DNA of 64,000 nt from Spirochaetales bacterium (GTDB lineage Bacteria; Spirochaetota; Spirochaetia; SZUA-6; RPPD01), in the NCBI GenBank assembly GCA_016930675.1, contig JAFGGG010000043.1, positions 1 through 64,000 of the forward strand, written 5' to 3'. The position numbers were made by a program, and so were the translations under genes. Under the pieces are notes generated by a model. That model had not been told where the DNA came from, made no database searches, and worked only from the letters and a program-made list of their open reading frames with translations. Shown one piece after another: positions 47,836-58,441 of the stretch (within the stretch, counting starts at the first letter, position 1; every line of letters starts with the position of its first letter).

Positions 47836-47982
47836 TTATGTGCCCGTGTAATAAAAATGATACACGCAATCCGGGCCCACAAGTTTACGCGCGGTTTCCA
47901 AAGGGAGTTTGATCTTTCCTTTAAGCAGCAATCTGCGGTATAAGTATTTAATGCGCATTATTTCAGCTGTCTCTGGTTTCAT
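47836..47982 (-). CDS. Candidate 48-aa small ORF
   Basis: MKPETAEIMRIKYLYRRLLLKGKIKLPLETARKLVGPDCVYHFYYTGT*; below ORF-track cut-off, in an otherwise empty 500-bp gap. Confidence 0.3.
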   Translation of the reverse strand: MKPETAEIMRIKYLYRRLLLKGKIKLPLETARKLVGPDCVYHFYYTGT

Positions 47983-48183
47983 GTTTTCTTACATCTAATA
48001 TAACAATTTTTCCGGATAGATACACTTAAGATTTCACAGCAATGCGTTTTTGCTTGAAATTCTCTCTTCAATAATATAAACTCATAAATGTAAATTCATA
48101 TGCAGTATTTATGTTTCATGAGAAAGTTTACGTGCTGTCTTTTTGCACGGCATTTAATTGTTTAACCGGTAGAAGGATTAAAA

Positions 48184-49674
48184 ATGGAGCTGCTCGCAGC
48201 GGATATAAAAAAAATCCAAAGATCAATTCAGAGTTCCGTGCCTCTCTCAATAAAATTGCACTCGATCCCTCATGAGACGGAAATTTATATTGAAGGACTC
48301 CTGGAAGCCTTTCTCAACGAACTGGGACATGAAAATCTAAAGGACAGAATTTCCTATTGTCTGCGTGAAATTGCTTTAAACGCGCAAAAAGCCAATATCA
48401 AACGGGTTTACTTTTTAGAAAGAGATCTGGATATCAATAACAAAAAAGATTACGGTGAAGGCATGAAGCATTTCAAAGATGATACTTCCAACAATATTGA
48501 CTACTATCTCAAACAGTTGAAACAGCACAGCTATTATGTAAAAATCATATTTCACACCAAAGAAAACAATTTTTATATCAGCGTCAGAAATAATGTGGAA
48601 ATAACGAAAACCGAACAGATCAGGGTCTTTGATCGTATCGCCCGCGCCCGCGCCTTTAACTCGGTCGAAGAGGCACCCGCCACCCTGGTTGATGATATCG
48701 AAGGCGCGGGTCTTGGTATTATCATCATTGTGCTCATGCTGAAACGAATCGGTTTGGATGAGGATTCTTTCGACCTTGATTTCTTAGACGGTGAAACCGT
48801 AGCCACCATTACCATACCCTTTTCTGAAGTACATATGGAAAAAATTGACAGTTTAATTAAGGAAATCACCAAAGAAGTGGATGCGCTCCCCCAATTTCCC
48901 GAGAACATAGTACATTTGCAAAAACTCATTTCGGATCCGGACACTGAAATATCCGATATTGCCCGCCAAATCAGCACGGATCCGTCTTTAACCGCGGATC
49001 TTTTAAAACTGGTGAATTCCGCCCAGTTTATGCTTCCAAAAAAAGTAGATAACATCGTGGAAGCCGTAAAACTGGTGGGCTTGCGAACCTTAAAAAATCT
49101 GCTTTATTCTTACGGAACACAAAAGATTTTCTTTAAGCGCTTTTCCGAAATAAAATGGCTCTGGGATCATTCCTACCGCACGGCCTTTTATGCTTACACC
49201 CTTGCCAAGAGTTTCAAGCGTAAAAAGGATATCCTGGATGACGCCTATGTGGGCGGCATTCTTCATGATTTGGGTCAGATAATTTTTGCCTCCATCCACC
49301 CTCAGCTTCTGGATAAAATTAAAAGGTTTTGCATGGCCAAGAATATTCCCCCCAGCATGTTGGAAAATCTTTCCAGCGGCATGAATCACGCCGAAGTCGG
49401 AGCACTTATTGCGGAAAAATGGAACTTCCCCCAACAGCTGATCCAGGCCATCCGCTTTCACCACGAGCCGAACCAGGCGGATGCTCCTTTCCGTGATATT
49501 GTAAATACCGTATATATGGCGAACGCCTTTGCCAATGTTCAAGAGGAAAAATTAAATTACGAACAGATCGACTCTTCAGCCCTTAATGATTTCGGGATAA
49601 AAGACGAAGAACACTTTACCTCAATTCTTACAAGATTATCAAAAGCATTTGAAGATAATATAGCCAAATATTAA
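48184..49674 (+). CDS. HATPase-like N-terminus + HDOD domain protein
   Basis: N-box-like 'LREIALNAQKAN', G-box-like 'DIEGAGLGIIIIVLMLKRIG'; HDOD 'LPQFPENIVHLQKLISDPDTEISDIARQISTDPSLTADLLKLVNSA', 'DDAYVGGILHDLGQIIFA'. Confidence 0.8.
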   Translation: MELLAADIKKIQRSIQSSVPLSIKLHSIPHETEIYIEGLLEAFLNELGHENLKDRISYCLREIALNAQKANIKRVYFLERDLDINNKKDYGEGMKHFKDDTSNNIDYYLKQLKQHSYYVKIIFHTKENNFYISVRNNVEITKTEQIRVFDRIARARAFNSVEEAPATLVDDIEGAGLGIIIIVLMLKRIGLDEDSFDLDFLDGETVATITIPFSEVHMEKIDSLIKEITKEVDALPQFPENIVHLQKLISDPDTEISDIARQISTDPSLTADLLKLVNSAQFMLPKKVDNIVEAVKLVGLRTLKNLLYSYGTQKIFFKRFSEIKWLWDHSYRTAFYAYTLAKSFKRKKDILDDAYVGGILHDLGQIIFASIHPQLLDKIKRFCMAKNIPPSMLENLSSGMNHAEVGALIAEKWNFPQQLIQAIRFHHEPNQADAPFRDIVNTVYMANAFANVQEEKLNYEQIDSSALNDFGIKDEEHFTSILTRLSKAFEDNIAKY

Positions 49675-49741
49675 ATACCCGTTTCCGATCATTTCGCACA
49701 ACAGTCGCTGCACAATGTATAGAAGTACTTGTCTTTTTTAG

Positions 49742-49769
49742 TACTATATATTATATTTTATATATAGTA
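49742..49769. repeat. AT-rich palindrome next to the RBS
   Basis: TACTATATATTATATTTTATATATAGTA immediately before ggagg. Confidence 0.6.
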
Positions 49770-49781
49770 TGGAGGTTATAA

Positions 49782-50009
49782 ATGAGTGTTAATATTTATA
49801 CAACGCCAACGTGCAGTTTTTGTAATCTGGCAAAATCTTATTTCCGACAAAAAAATATTTCGTTTACAGAGTATGATGTATCCAAAGACATGAACAAAGC
49901 CCAGGAGATGGTAAACAAGTCGGGCCAGATGGGTGTTCCGGTTATAGAAATAAACGGCAGGATTATTGTAGGCTTTGACAAGAACCAGATTGAGAGGAAT
50001 CTTAACTAG
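49782..50009 (+). CDS. Glutaredoxin/NrdH-like redox protein
   Basis: 'VNIYTTPTCSFCNLAKSYFRQKNISFTEYDVSKD...GQMGVPVIEINGRIIVGFDKNQIE'. Confidence 0.92.
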   Translation: MSVNIYTTPTCSFCNLAKSYFRQKNISFTEYDVSKDMNKAQEMVNKSGQMGVPVIEINGRIIVGFDKNQIERNLN

Positions 50010-50040
50010 ACAATCATCATGGGTAAAACCAACCACGTTT

Positions 50041-50955
50041 TTAGATGGCTTTTCTACCGGCCTGTTTTAAAACCTGAACTCTTTCGAATTCGGCGTTTTT
50101 GTGTAATGCATCCAATTCTTTAATGATATCGTCAACAACATGTTGTTTTGAGTTTTCAATGAGTTTTGCATGTTTCAAAGATTGAGTCCGGAATTCTTTG
50201 CAGTTAAATACCTTGCTCACCGTGTACATCACAACATCTCTGGTTACGAAATCCTCATCCATTTTATTACTTGGGTTTAAGCGCAATGTATTACCGTTTA
50301 TTGCCACACAAACCATATAATTGAAGGTTTTAAGATATGAATATACCGCTTTAAGACCTTTACCGGTAGACTCATCCCAAGGCCTGAAGCGGGTTCCGGT
50401 CGGAAAAACAAGAATAATTCGTTTATTGTGCTTCAGGTGGGTAATGGCGTGCAGGGCGGCCCGGTTGATTTTAATCTGCTTTATTTTTTCTTCCAACTTT
50501 TTTTTGGTATCCTCAGTATTTTTTGCCGTACTCGAGGGGTAAATAACAACTCTGGTATAAGCCTCTGTAAAAGAGCGTACAAAGTCATTTTCTTCATTAA
50601 GTTTCATCCCCGCAATAGAGACAATCGACTGGCTGACCTTCTCACCTATTTCACCGTGTCTTTCCAAAAGCTCATAAAAATTGGGGATATCAAAGTTGCT
50701 AAAATGCTGCATGAATAATATGCATGATTTACCTGTCTGAGCCAGCTCGTATAATTCAAGTAAATTCTCAAATCCGTTGATCCTGCTTCCGGGCAGCATC
50801 AGTTCGCTTACCACCTGGCTTATCAAAGGTTTATTAGTGGCCAGACCTTCCTGGTAGACATTGTCTTCGGTAATAACCTTATCGATCGATGAGTTTTTTA
50901 TAAGTTTCTTTCTTACTTCTTTGTAAGCATCATTTATTGGTATCATGACATTCAA
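50041..50955 (-). CDS. 1-acylglycerol-3-phosphate O-acyltransferase family protein
   Basis: HX4D 'FMQHFSNFDIPNFYELL'; 'RIILVFPTGTRFRPW'. Confidence 0.7.
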   Translation of the reverse strand: MNVMIPINDAYKEVRKKLIKNSSIDKVITEDNVYQEGLATNKPLISQVVSELMLPGSRINGFENLLELYELAQTGKSCILFMQHFSNFDIPNFYELLERHGEIGEKVSQSIVSIAGMKLNEENDFVRSFTEAYTRVVIYPSSTAKNTEDTKKKLEEKIKQIKINRAALHAITHLKHNKRIILVFPTGTRFRPWDESTGKGLKAVYSYLKTFNYMVCVAINGNTLRLNPSNKMDEDFVTRDVVMYTVSKVFNCKEFRTQSLKHAKLIENSKQHVVDDIIKELDALHKNAEFERVQVLKQAGRKAI

Positions 50956-51021
50956 GAGCCATTCTAATTTGTTTTTTTTATTATTGTCAAGAGTTTTTAG
51001 AGAAATAGGTTGAAGCGATAT

Positions 51022-52449
51022 TTATTCCTGCTTAAGCACTGTTTCGGGGCTGCTTTGCGCCTGGGTCTCAGCCGGCTTTTGAGTTACCTTGACCTCACTA
51101 ATCTTTTCTCTGAGCTCATCCGAAAGCTGTTTATTTTTTTCCGACACAATCTGCAGTAAATCAAAGGCCTTTTGGATTTCATAACTGCCGCTGAGCTGCT
51201 CATGCGCTGCCTGAATAATCTCTTGGGCTTCGTTGTCAACTCTCTTTATTATATCCAGCACCCTCACACTTCCTTCGGACTCTTCGCCTGTATCCGTTTT
51301 TATCAAACTGGAAAGCTCCACCAGATGAGTAATGGAAGTAAGGATCTCCTGCGCTCCGGCCCGCTGTTCACTCATTGCATTGGCAATCTCTACAATTATT
51401 TTTACTGTCTTATCGATATCCTCCAAAATCTGACTAAAAGCTTTTCCCGTCTCCTCGGAAAGTTTGGTTCCGTGCTCTATTTTCTCAAGAGTCTCCTGCA
51501 CATTTTTCTTGATACTTTTTGCTTCCTGTCCCGAATCCGATGCAAGTTTACGGATTTCTTCGGCCACAACCGCGAAACCTTTGCCCGCCTCTCCGGCATG
51601 AGCAGCCTCAATGGCGGCATTCATGGAAAGGAGATTGGTCGTGGCTGCCAAACGGGTGATGCCGCCGATCCCCTCCGCTATTTTTTTGGAAGTGTCGGAA
51701 ATATCCTGCATCGACTGCATCATGGTTTTTATATGTGTTTCTCCCTGACTGGCGATCTGTTCCAGAGTCTGCCCGATTTCTTTTGCGTTTTCCGCGCTCT
51801 TGCTCACGGAATTAATGGAACTCACCATTTGTTCTATGCTGGCCGAGCTCTGCGCTACCGCGCTTGACTGGCTTTCGATATTCTGTTTTATCTTTTCAGT
51901 GGTTTCGTTCATCTTGTTGACTTCTTTAACCGTCTCTTCGATTGCTCCTTTTTGCCTTTCCAAACTCTTGTTGACACTCTCAATTGTGGCAATCATTTCA
52001 CGGGTCGCCACTCCCGTCTCCGATACGGCGGATACCAGGTCCACATTTATCGCTTCAATCGATTGCAGCATCTTTTTCACACCGGAAAAAACAGTATCCA
52101 GTTCAGAGACCATGGTGTTCAGCGCGTTTCCGATCTCGCCTATTTCTTCGTCAGCTGCAAACGTGGAACGTATGGAAAAATCTTTTTCCTTGATATGGTT
52201 AATAATGTTCATGATACCGCTCAGGGGACTGCTCATTCTTCTAAGGAGAATTACCACACCGATTCCCAAAGCGATTAATAGTATCCCGCTAATAATAAAC
52301 AAAATCTTCAATGTGCCGACCACAGGGCCTTGAACGTCAAGCCCGAATAGATTTATCAATCCGAATCCGAATGTGCTTAAAATGAGTATCCCGCAAATGC
52401 TGAAAAATAGAATGCCGTATTTCTGAAAATTTGTGCTTTTTTTATCCAT
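51022..52449 (-). CDS. Methyl-accepting chemotaxis protein
   Basis: TM + HAMP '[28 protein letters not shown]'; hairpin tip '[42 protein letters not shown]'. Confidence 0.92.
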   Translation of the reverse strand: MDKKSTNFQKYGILFFSICGILILSTFGFGLINLFGLDVQGPVVGTLKILFIISGILLIALGIGVVILLRRMSSPLSGIMNIINHIKEKDFSIRSTFAADEEIGEIGNALNTMVSELDTVFSGVKKMLQSIEAINVDLVSAVSETGVATREMIATIESVNKSLERQKGAIEETVKEVNKMNETTEKIKQNIESQSSAVAQSSASIEQMVSSINSVSKSAENAKEIGQTLEQIASQGETHIKTMMQSMQDISDTSKKIAEGIGGITRLAATTNLLSMNAAIEAAHAGEAGKGFAVVAEEIRKLASDSGQEAKSIKKNVQETLEKIEHGTKLSEETGKAFSQILEDIDKTVKIIVEIANAMSEQRAGAQEILTSITHLVELSSLIKTDTGEESEGSVRVLDIIKRVDNEAQEIIQAAHEQLSGSYEIQKAFDLLQIVSEKNKQLSDELREKISEVKVTQKPAETQAQSSPETVLKQE

Positions 52450-52680
52450 TACATACCTCGTTACTATACGCTCTTAATAGCTTAACTGTTTACTATATTA
52501 ACTCTATAATTTTTCGTACCAATTGTCAAAAAAAGTTTATTTTTTTTGTACACATTGCCGTCACCATACCACCGCCCAAGCAGGCGCCCTCAGCGGATGG
52601 GTACGGCGCTTAACCTCTTCACAATTAATAATCCCCCGCCGCTGTTGCAAAAATAGGCAATTTTGATTATAAATCTTAAC

Positions 52681-54453
52681 ATGAAAACATTACCAGCATG
52701 GAAATTAGAGCGTATCTATTCGTCATTTACCGGGAAAAAACTGCAAAATCATTTAAGGCTGCTGGGCAAGCATATCAAGCGTCTTGCCAAGCTAATCGAA
52801 TCTCCTCCTAAGACTCAAGATAAAAGGGCTTACTGGATTAAAGAATTCATTGATTGCTACAACATGTGCAGCGATCTGTTCGTCACTCTCTATGCCTTTG
52901 CCTATATGCACTACACAATTAATACGGCCAATTATGAAGCGATTAAATGCATGAACGACCTGGACAAAACCAAGATCTCTCTGATAAGCTCGATTGTTAC
53001 ATTTCGTAATACACTGGCAGGGGAAAAACAGCTGTTAAAAACAAGCCTCCGCCTGCTACCCGAACTTAAAAACTATGTGTTTTTTTTAAACGAGCAACTG
53101 ATTCTGCAAAAGCACCAGATGACTAAGGAGCAAGAAGAACTTGCAGCGGATCTCTCCCGTTCGGGCGCCGATCTCTGGAGCAGATTACAGGAAGCCGTCT
53201 CCTCTCAGACATCGGTTGTATGGGATGAGGAACATGGAAAGAAAAAGACAATCATCGAACTGCGGGCCCTGGCTCACGAACCCGACAGACAGGTAAGGCA
53301 CAAAGCCTATTCACTGGAGTTATCCGCGTGGGAGACTGTTAAAACCCCGCTGGCCTATGCCCTGAACGGAGTTAAAGGAGTTTCTGTAAGTCTTAATAAG
53401 CGCAGAGAGTATAAAAATACTCTGGAATGCTCTTTGCTCCAGGCCCGCATCTCCCGTAACGTCCTGAATTCACTTATTACCGTTATGGAGAAGGCACTGC
53501 CTGATTTCAGAAGATATCTCAAGGCTAAGGCGAAAATATTGGGTTTAAAAAAATTGGCTTTTTTCGATCTTTTTGCCCCCCTTTCCCCTTCAGCAGAAAA
53601 ATGGAGTTTTAGCCGGGCCAGAGATTTCATAATCCAGGGATTCGCTCGTTTTAGTCAGGAACTAAAAAACTTCGCGCTTAAGGCCTTTAATGAGAACTGG
53701 ATCGATGCGCAGCCAAAAACCGGGAAGATCGGCGGCGCTTATTGTATTTCCCTGCCTTTGCCGCAGGAATCACGTATTCTTTGCAACTTCGACGGTTCTT
53801 TTTCAGCTGTCACCACAATCGCTCACGAGCTCGGCCACGCGTATCACCATCATCTCCTGCGCAAGCACAGCGCCATCCACAGAGATTATCCGATGACTCT
53901 GGCGGAAACCGCTTCCATCTTTTGTGAAAATATTATAATCAACAACGCTTTGTTGAGTTTCCCCGCAGCGGAAAAAATAAACCTGCTTGAAATATTTCTG
54001 GCCGACAGCACCCAGGTTATAGTGGACATCCTTTCCCGCTTTTATTTTGAATCGGAACTGATTGATTTAAGAGCGGAAAAAGAACTTTCCGCGGATGAGT
54101 TAAACAACCTTATGCTCAAGGCCCAGCAAAAGACGTACGGTCAGGCTCTTGATCCCGCGCATCTTCACGCCTTTATGTGGGCGGTAAAAAGCCACTATTA
54201 CCGGTCGGAGCTGGCTTTTTACAATTATCCGTATGCTTTCGGACTGCTGTTCGGATTGGGGCTGCACGCTCTTTATACAGAGCAGGGCGCGAGTTTTACA
54301 ACTGTTTATGATAAATTATTAAAGGATACAGGCCGTATGAACTGCATGGAGTTGACACGGCAGGTGGGATTTAATATCGAATCCACGGTTTTTTGGCAAA
54401 AAGGAATGGACATTATTAAAAAGCGGATCGATGAGTTTGTATCCTTAGCATAG
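52681..54453 (+). CDS. M3 family oligoendopeptidase
   Basis: 'TTIAHELGHAYHHHLL...MTLAETASIFCENII'; PepF-like layout. Confidence 0.9.
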   Translation: MKTLPAWKLERIYSSFTGKKLQNHLRLLGKHIKRLAKLIESPPKTQDKRAYWIKEFIDCYNMCSDLFVTLYAFAYMHYTINTANYEAIKCMNDLDKTKISLISSIVTFRNTLAGEKQLLKTSLRLLPELKNYVFFLNEQLILQKHQMTKEQEELAADLSRSGADLWSRLQEAVSSQTSVVWDEEHGKKKTIIELRALAHEPDRQVRHKAYSLELSAWETVKTPLAYALNGVKGVSVSLNKRREYKNTLECSLLQARISRNVLNSLITVMEKALPDFRRYLKAKAKILGLKKLAFFDLFAPLSPSAEKWSFSRARDFIIQGFARFSQELKNFALKAFNENWIDAQPKTGKIGGAYCISLPLPQESRILCNFDGSFSAVTTIAHELGHAYHHHLLRKHSAIHRDYPMTLAETASIFCENIIINNALLSFPAAEKINLLEIFLADSTQVIVDILSRFYFESELIDLRAEKELSADELNNLMLKAQQKTYGQALDPAHLHAFMWAVKSHYYRSELAFYNYPYAFGLLFGLGLHALYTEQGASFTTVYDKLLKDTGRMNCMELTRQVGFNIESTVFWQKGMDIIKKRIDEFVSLA

Positions 54454-54502
54454 CTTGTTACTTTAAATCTATGAACACCGTGTGCTCAGTGAGAAATAAA
54501 AC

Positions 54503-55711
54503 TCAATCCTCAAGAATAATTATTTCCACCCGCCGGTTCTGCGCCATACCCTCTTCAGTATCATTACTGGCTACGGGCTCGGTTGCTCCTCTTCCTTCAT
54601 AAAGAAAGCGCTCGGCAGGTATGCCTTTGCTTACCAAATAATCCACTATGGTCTTGGCCCGCTCTACGGAAAGGGTATACTGTGATTCTTCGCTTCCCCA
54701 GCGCGCCGTATGGCCGACAACCAGAAAGGTTCTTCCTTCTATTTTTTTAAGAGCTTCCACAAGAGCGTCGAGTCTACTGTATTCCTCAGGCTTAACTACC
54801 GCTTTATCCGCGATGAAATGTATTTTGTTCAGAGTAAGTGCAACTCCCTCTTCACGTTCTTCGACTACGATATCGGGGATATTCGAATCCTCCAACTCTT
54901 CGATAATATCCTTTTTTATCTCATCCCTGTCCATCACCACAATCATATCGAACCAGGTAAGAATAAAGCCTTTGTATAATTCCTCCGTGCCGTTATCATA
55001 CATATAGGTCTCTTCCACCAGATCCCTCATAAACTGCGGCCGTTTGCCTTCACTGTCAAAATAAATGGTCACTACATGCTTGCCGCTGATATTGCGGATG
55101 CGTTCATCGCCGTATACATCATCCCCGGCTTTATAGCGCATAGCGTATTGCGCCTGAATAACATCGCACTCCACTCCGTTATACATTCCCTTGCCCTTAT
55201 ATTCATATTCACAATAAAAAGGCACTCTGGTGAAGACACCGTCATGTAAAGGCTCAACGATCCGCATACCGTAAGCCCGCCACTTTTCACCGACTGTTAC
55301 GGCTTTTTTGGGAAATACCGGAAAACCGCGCAGCAGAGGATAAGCCTGACTCTCATGAATTACGTAATGTCCGTCGGAATTAATCCTAAACCTGGACTCG
55401 ATGGTTTTATCGATTCTGCGGGCAACATGGCGCGTTTCCCGCTTCATCTCCTCCAACACATAAAATTTACCCTGATACACCTCATTCTGTCCGGTCTCAT
55501 CTTCCGCGACCGTTAACACGCCTCTCACCTCCCGGTAGATATATCCCTGATAGCTGCCGTTAACGCGTTTACTGAGGTCATGTCTCTCCGTAAGCTTGAA
55601 TTTTTCTCCGGGGATAAATTGAATTTCAAAGGTCTGCTGGGAATAAATGAAAGCAGGAATTACAAAGCAAAGCATAAATATAACGCATACAACCTTTTTT
55701 CTTATATGCAT
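54503..55711 (-). CDS. OmpA-family outer-membrane protein
   Basis: Signal peptide; C-terminal 'FLVVGHTARWGSEESQYTLSVERAKTIVDYLVSKGIPAERFLYEGRGATEPVASNDTEEGMAQNRRVEI'. Confidence 0.88.
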   Translation of the reverse strand: MHIRKKVVCVIFMLCFVIPAFIYSQQTFEIQFIPGEKFKLTERHDLSKRVNGSYQGYIYREVRGVLTVAEDETGQNEVYQGKFYVLEEMKRETRHVARRIDKTIESRFRINSDGHYVIHESQAYPLLRGFPVFPKKAVTVGEKWRAYGMRIVEPLHDGVFTRVPFYCEYEYKGKGMYNGVECDVIQAQYAMRYKAGDDVYGDERIRNISGKHVVTIYFDSEGKRPQFMRDLVEETYMYDNGTEELYKGFILTWFDMIVVMDRDEIKKDIIEELEDSNIPDIVVEEREEGVALTLNKIHFIADKAVVKPEEYSRLDALVEALKKIEGRTFLVVGHTARWGSEESQYTLSVERAKTIVDYLVSKGIPAERFLYEGRGATEPVASNDTEEGMAQNRRVEIIILED

Positions 55712-55722
55712 AAATCCGCTCC

Positions 55723-56280
55723 TTACTTTAATTTTAGCACAACACCCTGCCTAAAACTATGCATGTCTGTAAATGAATCCTGTCCACTATACCCTATAAT
55801 AAGCTGCAGTTCTTCCTGGCCGTCTTTTATAAAGCCTGATGTTTGCAACTCCACTTCCAACGTAGTCAGATTATCCGTTTCTTTTACTGCCACATCGGTT
55901 ACCACACTTTCCGTAACAAACAGATCTTCATGGCCGTGTCCGACTCCGATCTGCTCTTTAAACTGCGGCCGGCCGTCTTTGACAAAACCGATAATAATAT
56001 GAGCATTATTCATTACTTTAGAACCCAACCCAAGCGAAACCCAGCCTGTTGTTTGCGCCACCAGAGCAAAACTGACTGATTGCTTTTTACGCGCCGCATA
56101 GAGAGTACATTGCGCATACTCCTTTTTAAAGCTGTATTCATCTTGAGTCACCACACCGTCTATCTGAGGCGTATGAGCGGTAACAGCCAAACCGTCTGCG
56201 GACTGGGGCGAATTGCCGCAATTAAAAAACAGCAGACAGGATAATACGGACAAACATAGCGCACATAGTATTAAACGCAT
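55723..56280 (-). CDS. DOMON-domain lipoprotein
   Basis: 'LSCLLFFNCGN' lipobox; 'SFALVAQTTGWVSLGLGSKVMNNAHIIIGFVKDGRPQFKEQIGVGHGHEDL'. Confidence 0.75.
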   Translation of the reverse strand: MRLILCALCLSVLSCLLFFNCGNSPQSADGLAVTAHTPQIDGVVTQDEYSFKKEYAQCTLYAARKKQSVSFALVAQTTGWVSLGLGSKVMNNAHIIIGFVKDGRPQFKEQIGVGHGHEDLFVTESVVTDVAVKETDNLTTLEVELQTSGFIKDGQEELQLIIGYSGQDSFTDMHSFRQGVVLKLK

Positions 56281-56358
56281 GGTACTACCTCCTTTTTAAT
56301 TACTATTAAATAATAACTGAGAATAAAATACAATAGCGATAGATTATTTTAAAAAGGG

Positions 56359-56883
56359 CTAAGCCCAGGTCCGTATTTTATAATCGCGAATGGTTTCTAC
56401 CTTGGTGGGATAAATATTTTCAATAATGTCGTCAGGCTTAAACCACATTTTTACTTCATTTTCCGCGCTTTCATCGGAATCAGAACAATGGATAACATTT
56501 TCCATGATGCCTTTTTTATTGATTCTGCCGTAGGCACCGCGGATTGTAATGGGATCGGCCTCTAATGGATTGGTCGCTCCCGCGATTTTACGGACTTTGG
56601 TAATGGCATCGTCACCCTCATATACCATCACCAAAACCCGCTCATAATCGGGGCCGTATGTTTTGCCGGAAAAGTATTCATACAGATCATTAAAAAAGGG
56701 CTTTTCCTTAAGATGCGCGTAATGCTTTTCCGCGATCTCGCGAGATACTTTTACAATCTTGGCGGCGATTATGCGGAGGCGGGCCTCCGAAAGCCTGGTT
56801 AAAATATTACCCGTCAATGATTTCACCAAAGCGTCGGGCTTTAAAATTATAAGTGTATATTGTGTTTTTTCCTTGTTTTGCAT
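56359..56883 (-). CDS. ndk: Nucleoside diphosphate kinase
   Basis: 'YTLIILKPDALVKSLTGNILTRLSEARLRIIAAKIV', 'IRGAYGRINKKGIMENVIHCSDSDESAENEV'. Confidence 0.88.
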   Translation of the reverse strand: MQNKEKTQYTLIILKPDALVKSLTGNILTRLSEARLRIIAAKIVKVSREIAEKHYAHLKEKPFFNDLYEYFSGKTYGPDYERVLVMVYEGDDAITKVRKIAGATNPLEADPITIRGAYGRINKKGIMENVIHCSDSDESAENEVKMWFKPDDIIENIYPTKVETIRDYKIRTWA

Positions 56884-57007
56884 AGTGGTTGTACTGTATA
56901 CAATTCAAAAAATAAAATCAAGACACAAAAATCATACTTCTATTTTACTGCTTGCTTAATTCGAACAGCACAATTATAATGGTGCTATAGAAAAAGGAGT
57001 ATATGGC

Positions 57008-58441
57008 ATGCCCGCCAGAAAGTTCACACCTATAACCCGCAAGGTGAATGTAATTATCGTGATCTCCTTGCTCCTGGGCATCGGCGGCATAATCGTATTT
57101 TTCTCTCTGGCCTTGATACGGGAGATTGCCGCTTCGCTTGAGAAAAACTTAAAGCAACACACAGACACGGTTAAAGTCTCAATCAGAAGTATTATGGTGC
57201 CGGGATACGCCGATATAGCTACCCGCTACTTTGAGGAGGTAACCGCGGCGAATCCAGATGTATCGGTCAAACTGTTCAGAGAGAACGGAAAACCAGCATT
57301 TTCAGACGACAACACTATCCGCACGGTTAATGAAAACCAGGGTTATGAAAGATTTTCCCCTAACGAGCCCCGGATCGACGTTTCGGATATCCCGGAACAG
57401 CCGTATTTTAAAGACGCGTTAACCGTCTCTCCTGAAGAAAAGCTGGTATCTTTTCAAACGCAAAAAGGCGACGCGATTTTTTTCACAGTCTATGAAAAGC
57501 TGCAGAACCGCCCCAGCTGCATGAAATGCCACGGCGCCACGCATACAATCCGCGGTGTAATCTGCATTGAAAGCAATATTACCGCATCGATTAATAAGCA
57601 AACTCTCTATCTGATAATCTCATACTCTCTTTTTGTGGTTTTATTGATCGGCCTTACCGTAATTCTCACTCAATTCCTCAGACGCACGGTTATTCTGCCG
57701 GTACAGACCATAGGCGCCGTATGCACAAACGTTACCGCGGGTCAGTTCGATAAACGTGTCGATATAAAAAATAACGACGAGATCGGAGTATTAGGCAGTA
57801 CAGTCAATCAAATGGTACAGGGACTCTATGAAAGATTCAAACTCTCCAAGTTTGTCTCATCCTCAACGCTGCAGTCGCTTAAAACCGAGAAGGCCGGAGA
57901 AAAACTGCCCCTCACTATTCTGTTCAGTGATATCCGCGGTTTTACGTCTTATTCCGAGAAAAAACCGCCCGAGGATGTGGTTGAATCATTAAACAAGATG
58001 CTCAACTTTCAAACTGAAATCATTACTGAAAACGGCGGTGATGTGGACAAATATGTAGGTGATGAAATTGTGGCTATTTTCACCACCGAAAATCCCGAAC
58101 TTTCCGCCTGCCGTACCGCCTTGCTCATTCAAAAGGAGCTGTCAGAAAAAAGCGGTTCAGCATACAGCGGTTTACAGGTGGGAATCGGTATTAATGTGGG
58201 AGAGGTTATTTTAGGTATGATCGGATCTGAAAAACGCGCTGATTATACGGTTATAGGCGACAATGTAAATACCGCCTCCCGTCTTTGCAATGCGGCCAAA
58301 GCCGGACAAATTATTATCGCCCACAGTATCTATCAAAGGGTTAAAGCTTCAGTGCTCACGGACGGACCGTTTCGGGTGCGGGTAAAAGGAAAAGATCAGT
58401 ACTTGCGTGTTTATCTGTTAAAGGCGCTTAAAAAGGAGTGA
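57008..58441 (+). CDS. Adenylate/guanylate cyclase with c-heme (DUF3365/Tll0287-like) sensor and HAMP
   Basis: 'RPSCMKCHGATHTIRGVICIE' CxxCH; HAMP; cyclase 'LTILFSDIRGFTSYSEKKPPEDVVESLNKML...VDKYVGDEIVAIF...GINVGEVILGMIGSEKRADYTVIGDNVNTASRL'. Confidence 0.88.
   Translation: MPARKFTPITRKVNVIIVISLLLGIGGIIVFFSLALIREIAASLEKNLKQHTDTVKVSIRSIMVPGYADIATRYFEEVTAANPDVSVKLFRENGKPAFSDDNTIRTVNENQGYERFSPNEPRIDVSDIPEQPYFKDALTVSPEEKLVSFQTQKGDAIFFTVYEKLQNRPSCMKCHGATHTIRGVICIESNITASINKQTLYLIISYSLFVVLLIGLTVILTQFLRRTVILPVQTIGAVCTNVTAGQFDKRVDIKNNDEIGVLGSTVNQMVQGLYERFKLSKFVSSSTLQSLKTEKAGEKLPLTILFSDIRGFTSYSEKKPPEDVVESLNKMLNFQTEIITENGGDVDKYVGDEIVAIFTTENPELSACRTALLIQKELSEKSGSAYSGLQVGIGINVGEVILGMIGSEKRADYTVIGDNVNTASRLCNAAKAGQIIIAHSIYQRVKASVLTDGPFRVRVKGKDQYLRVYLLKALKKE

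Noticed and set aside
51172-51867. 231-aa plus-strand ORF opposite the MCP gene
   Set aside because: Antisense to an unmistakable chemotaxis receptor signalling domain.
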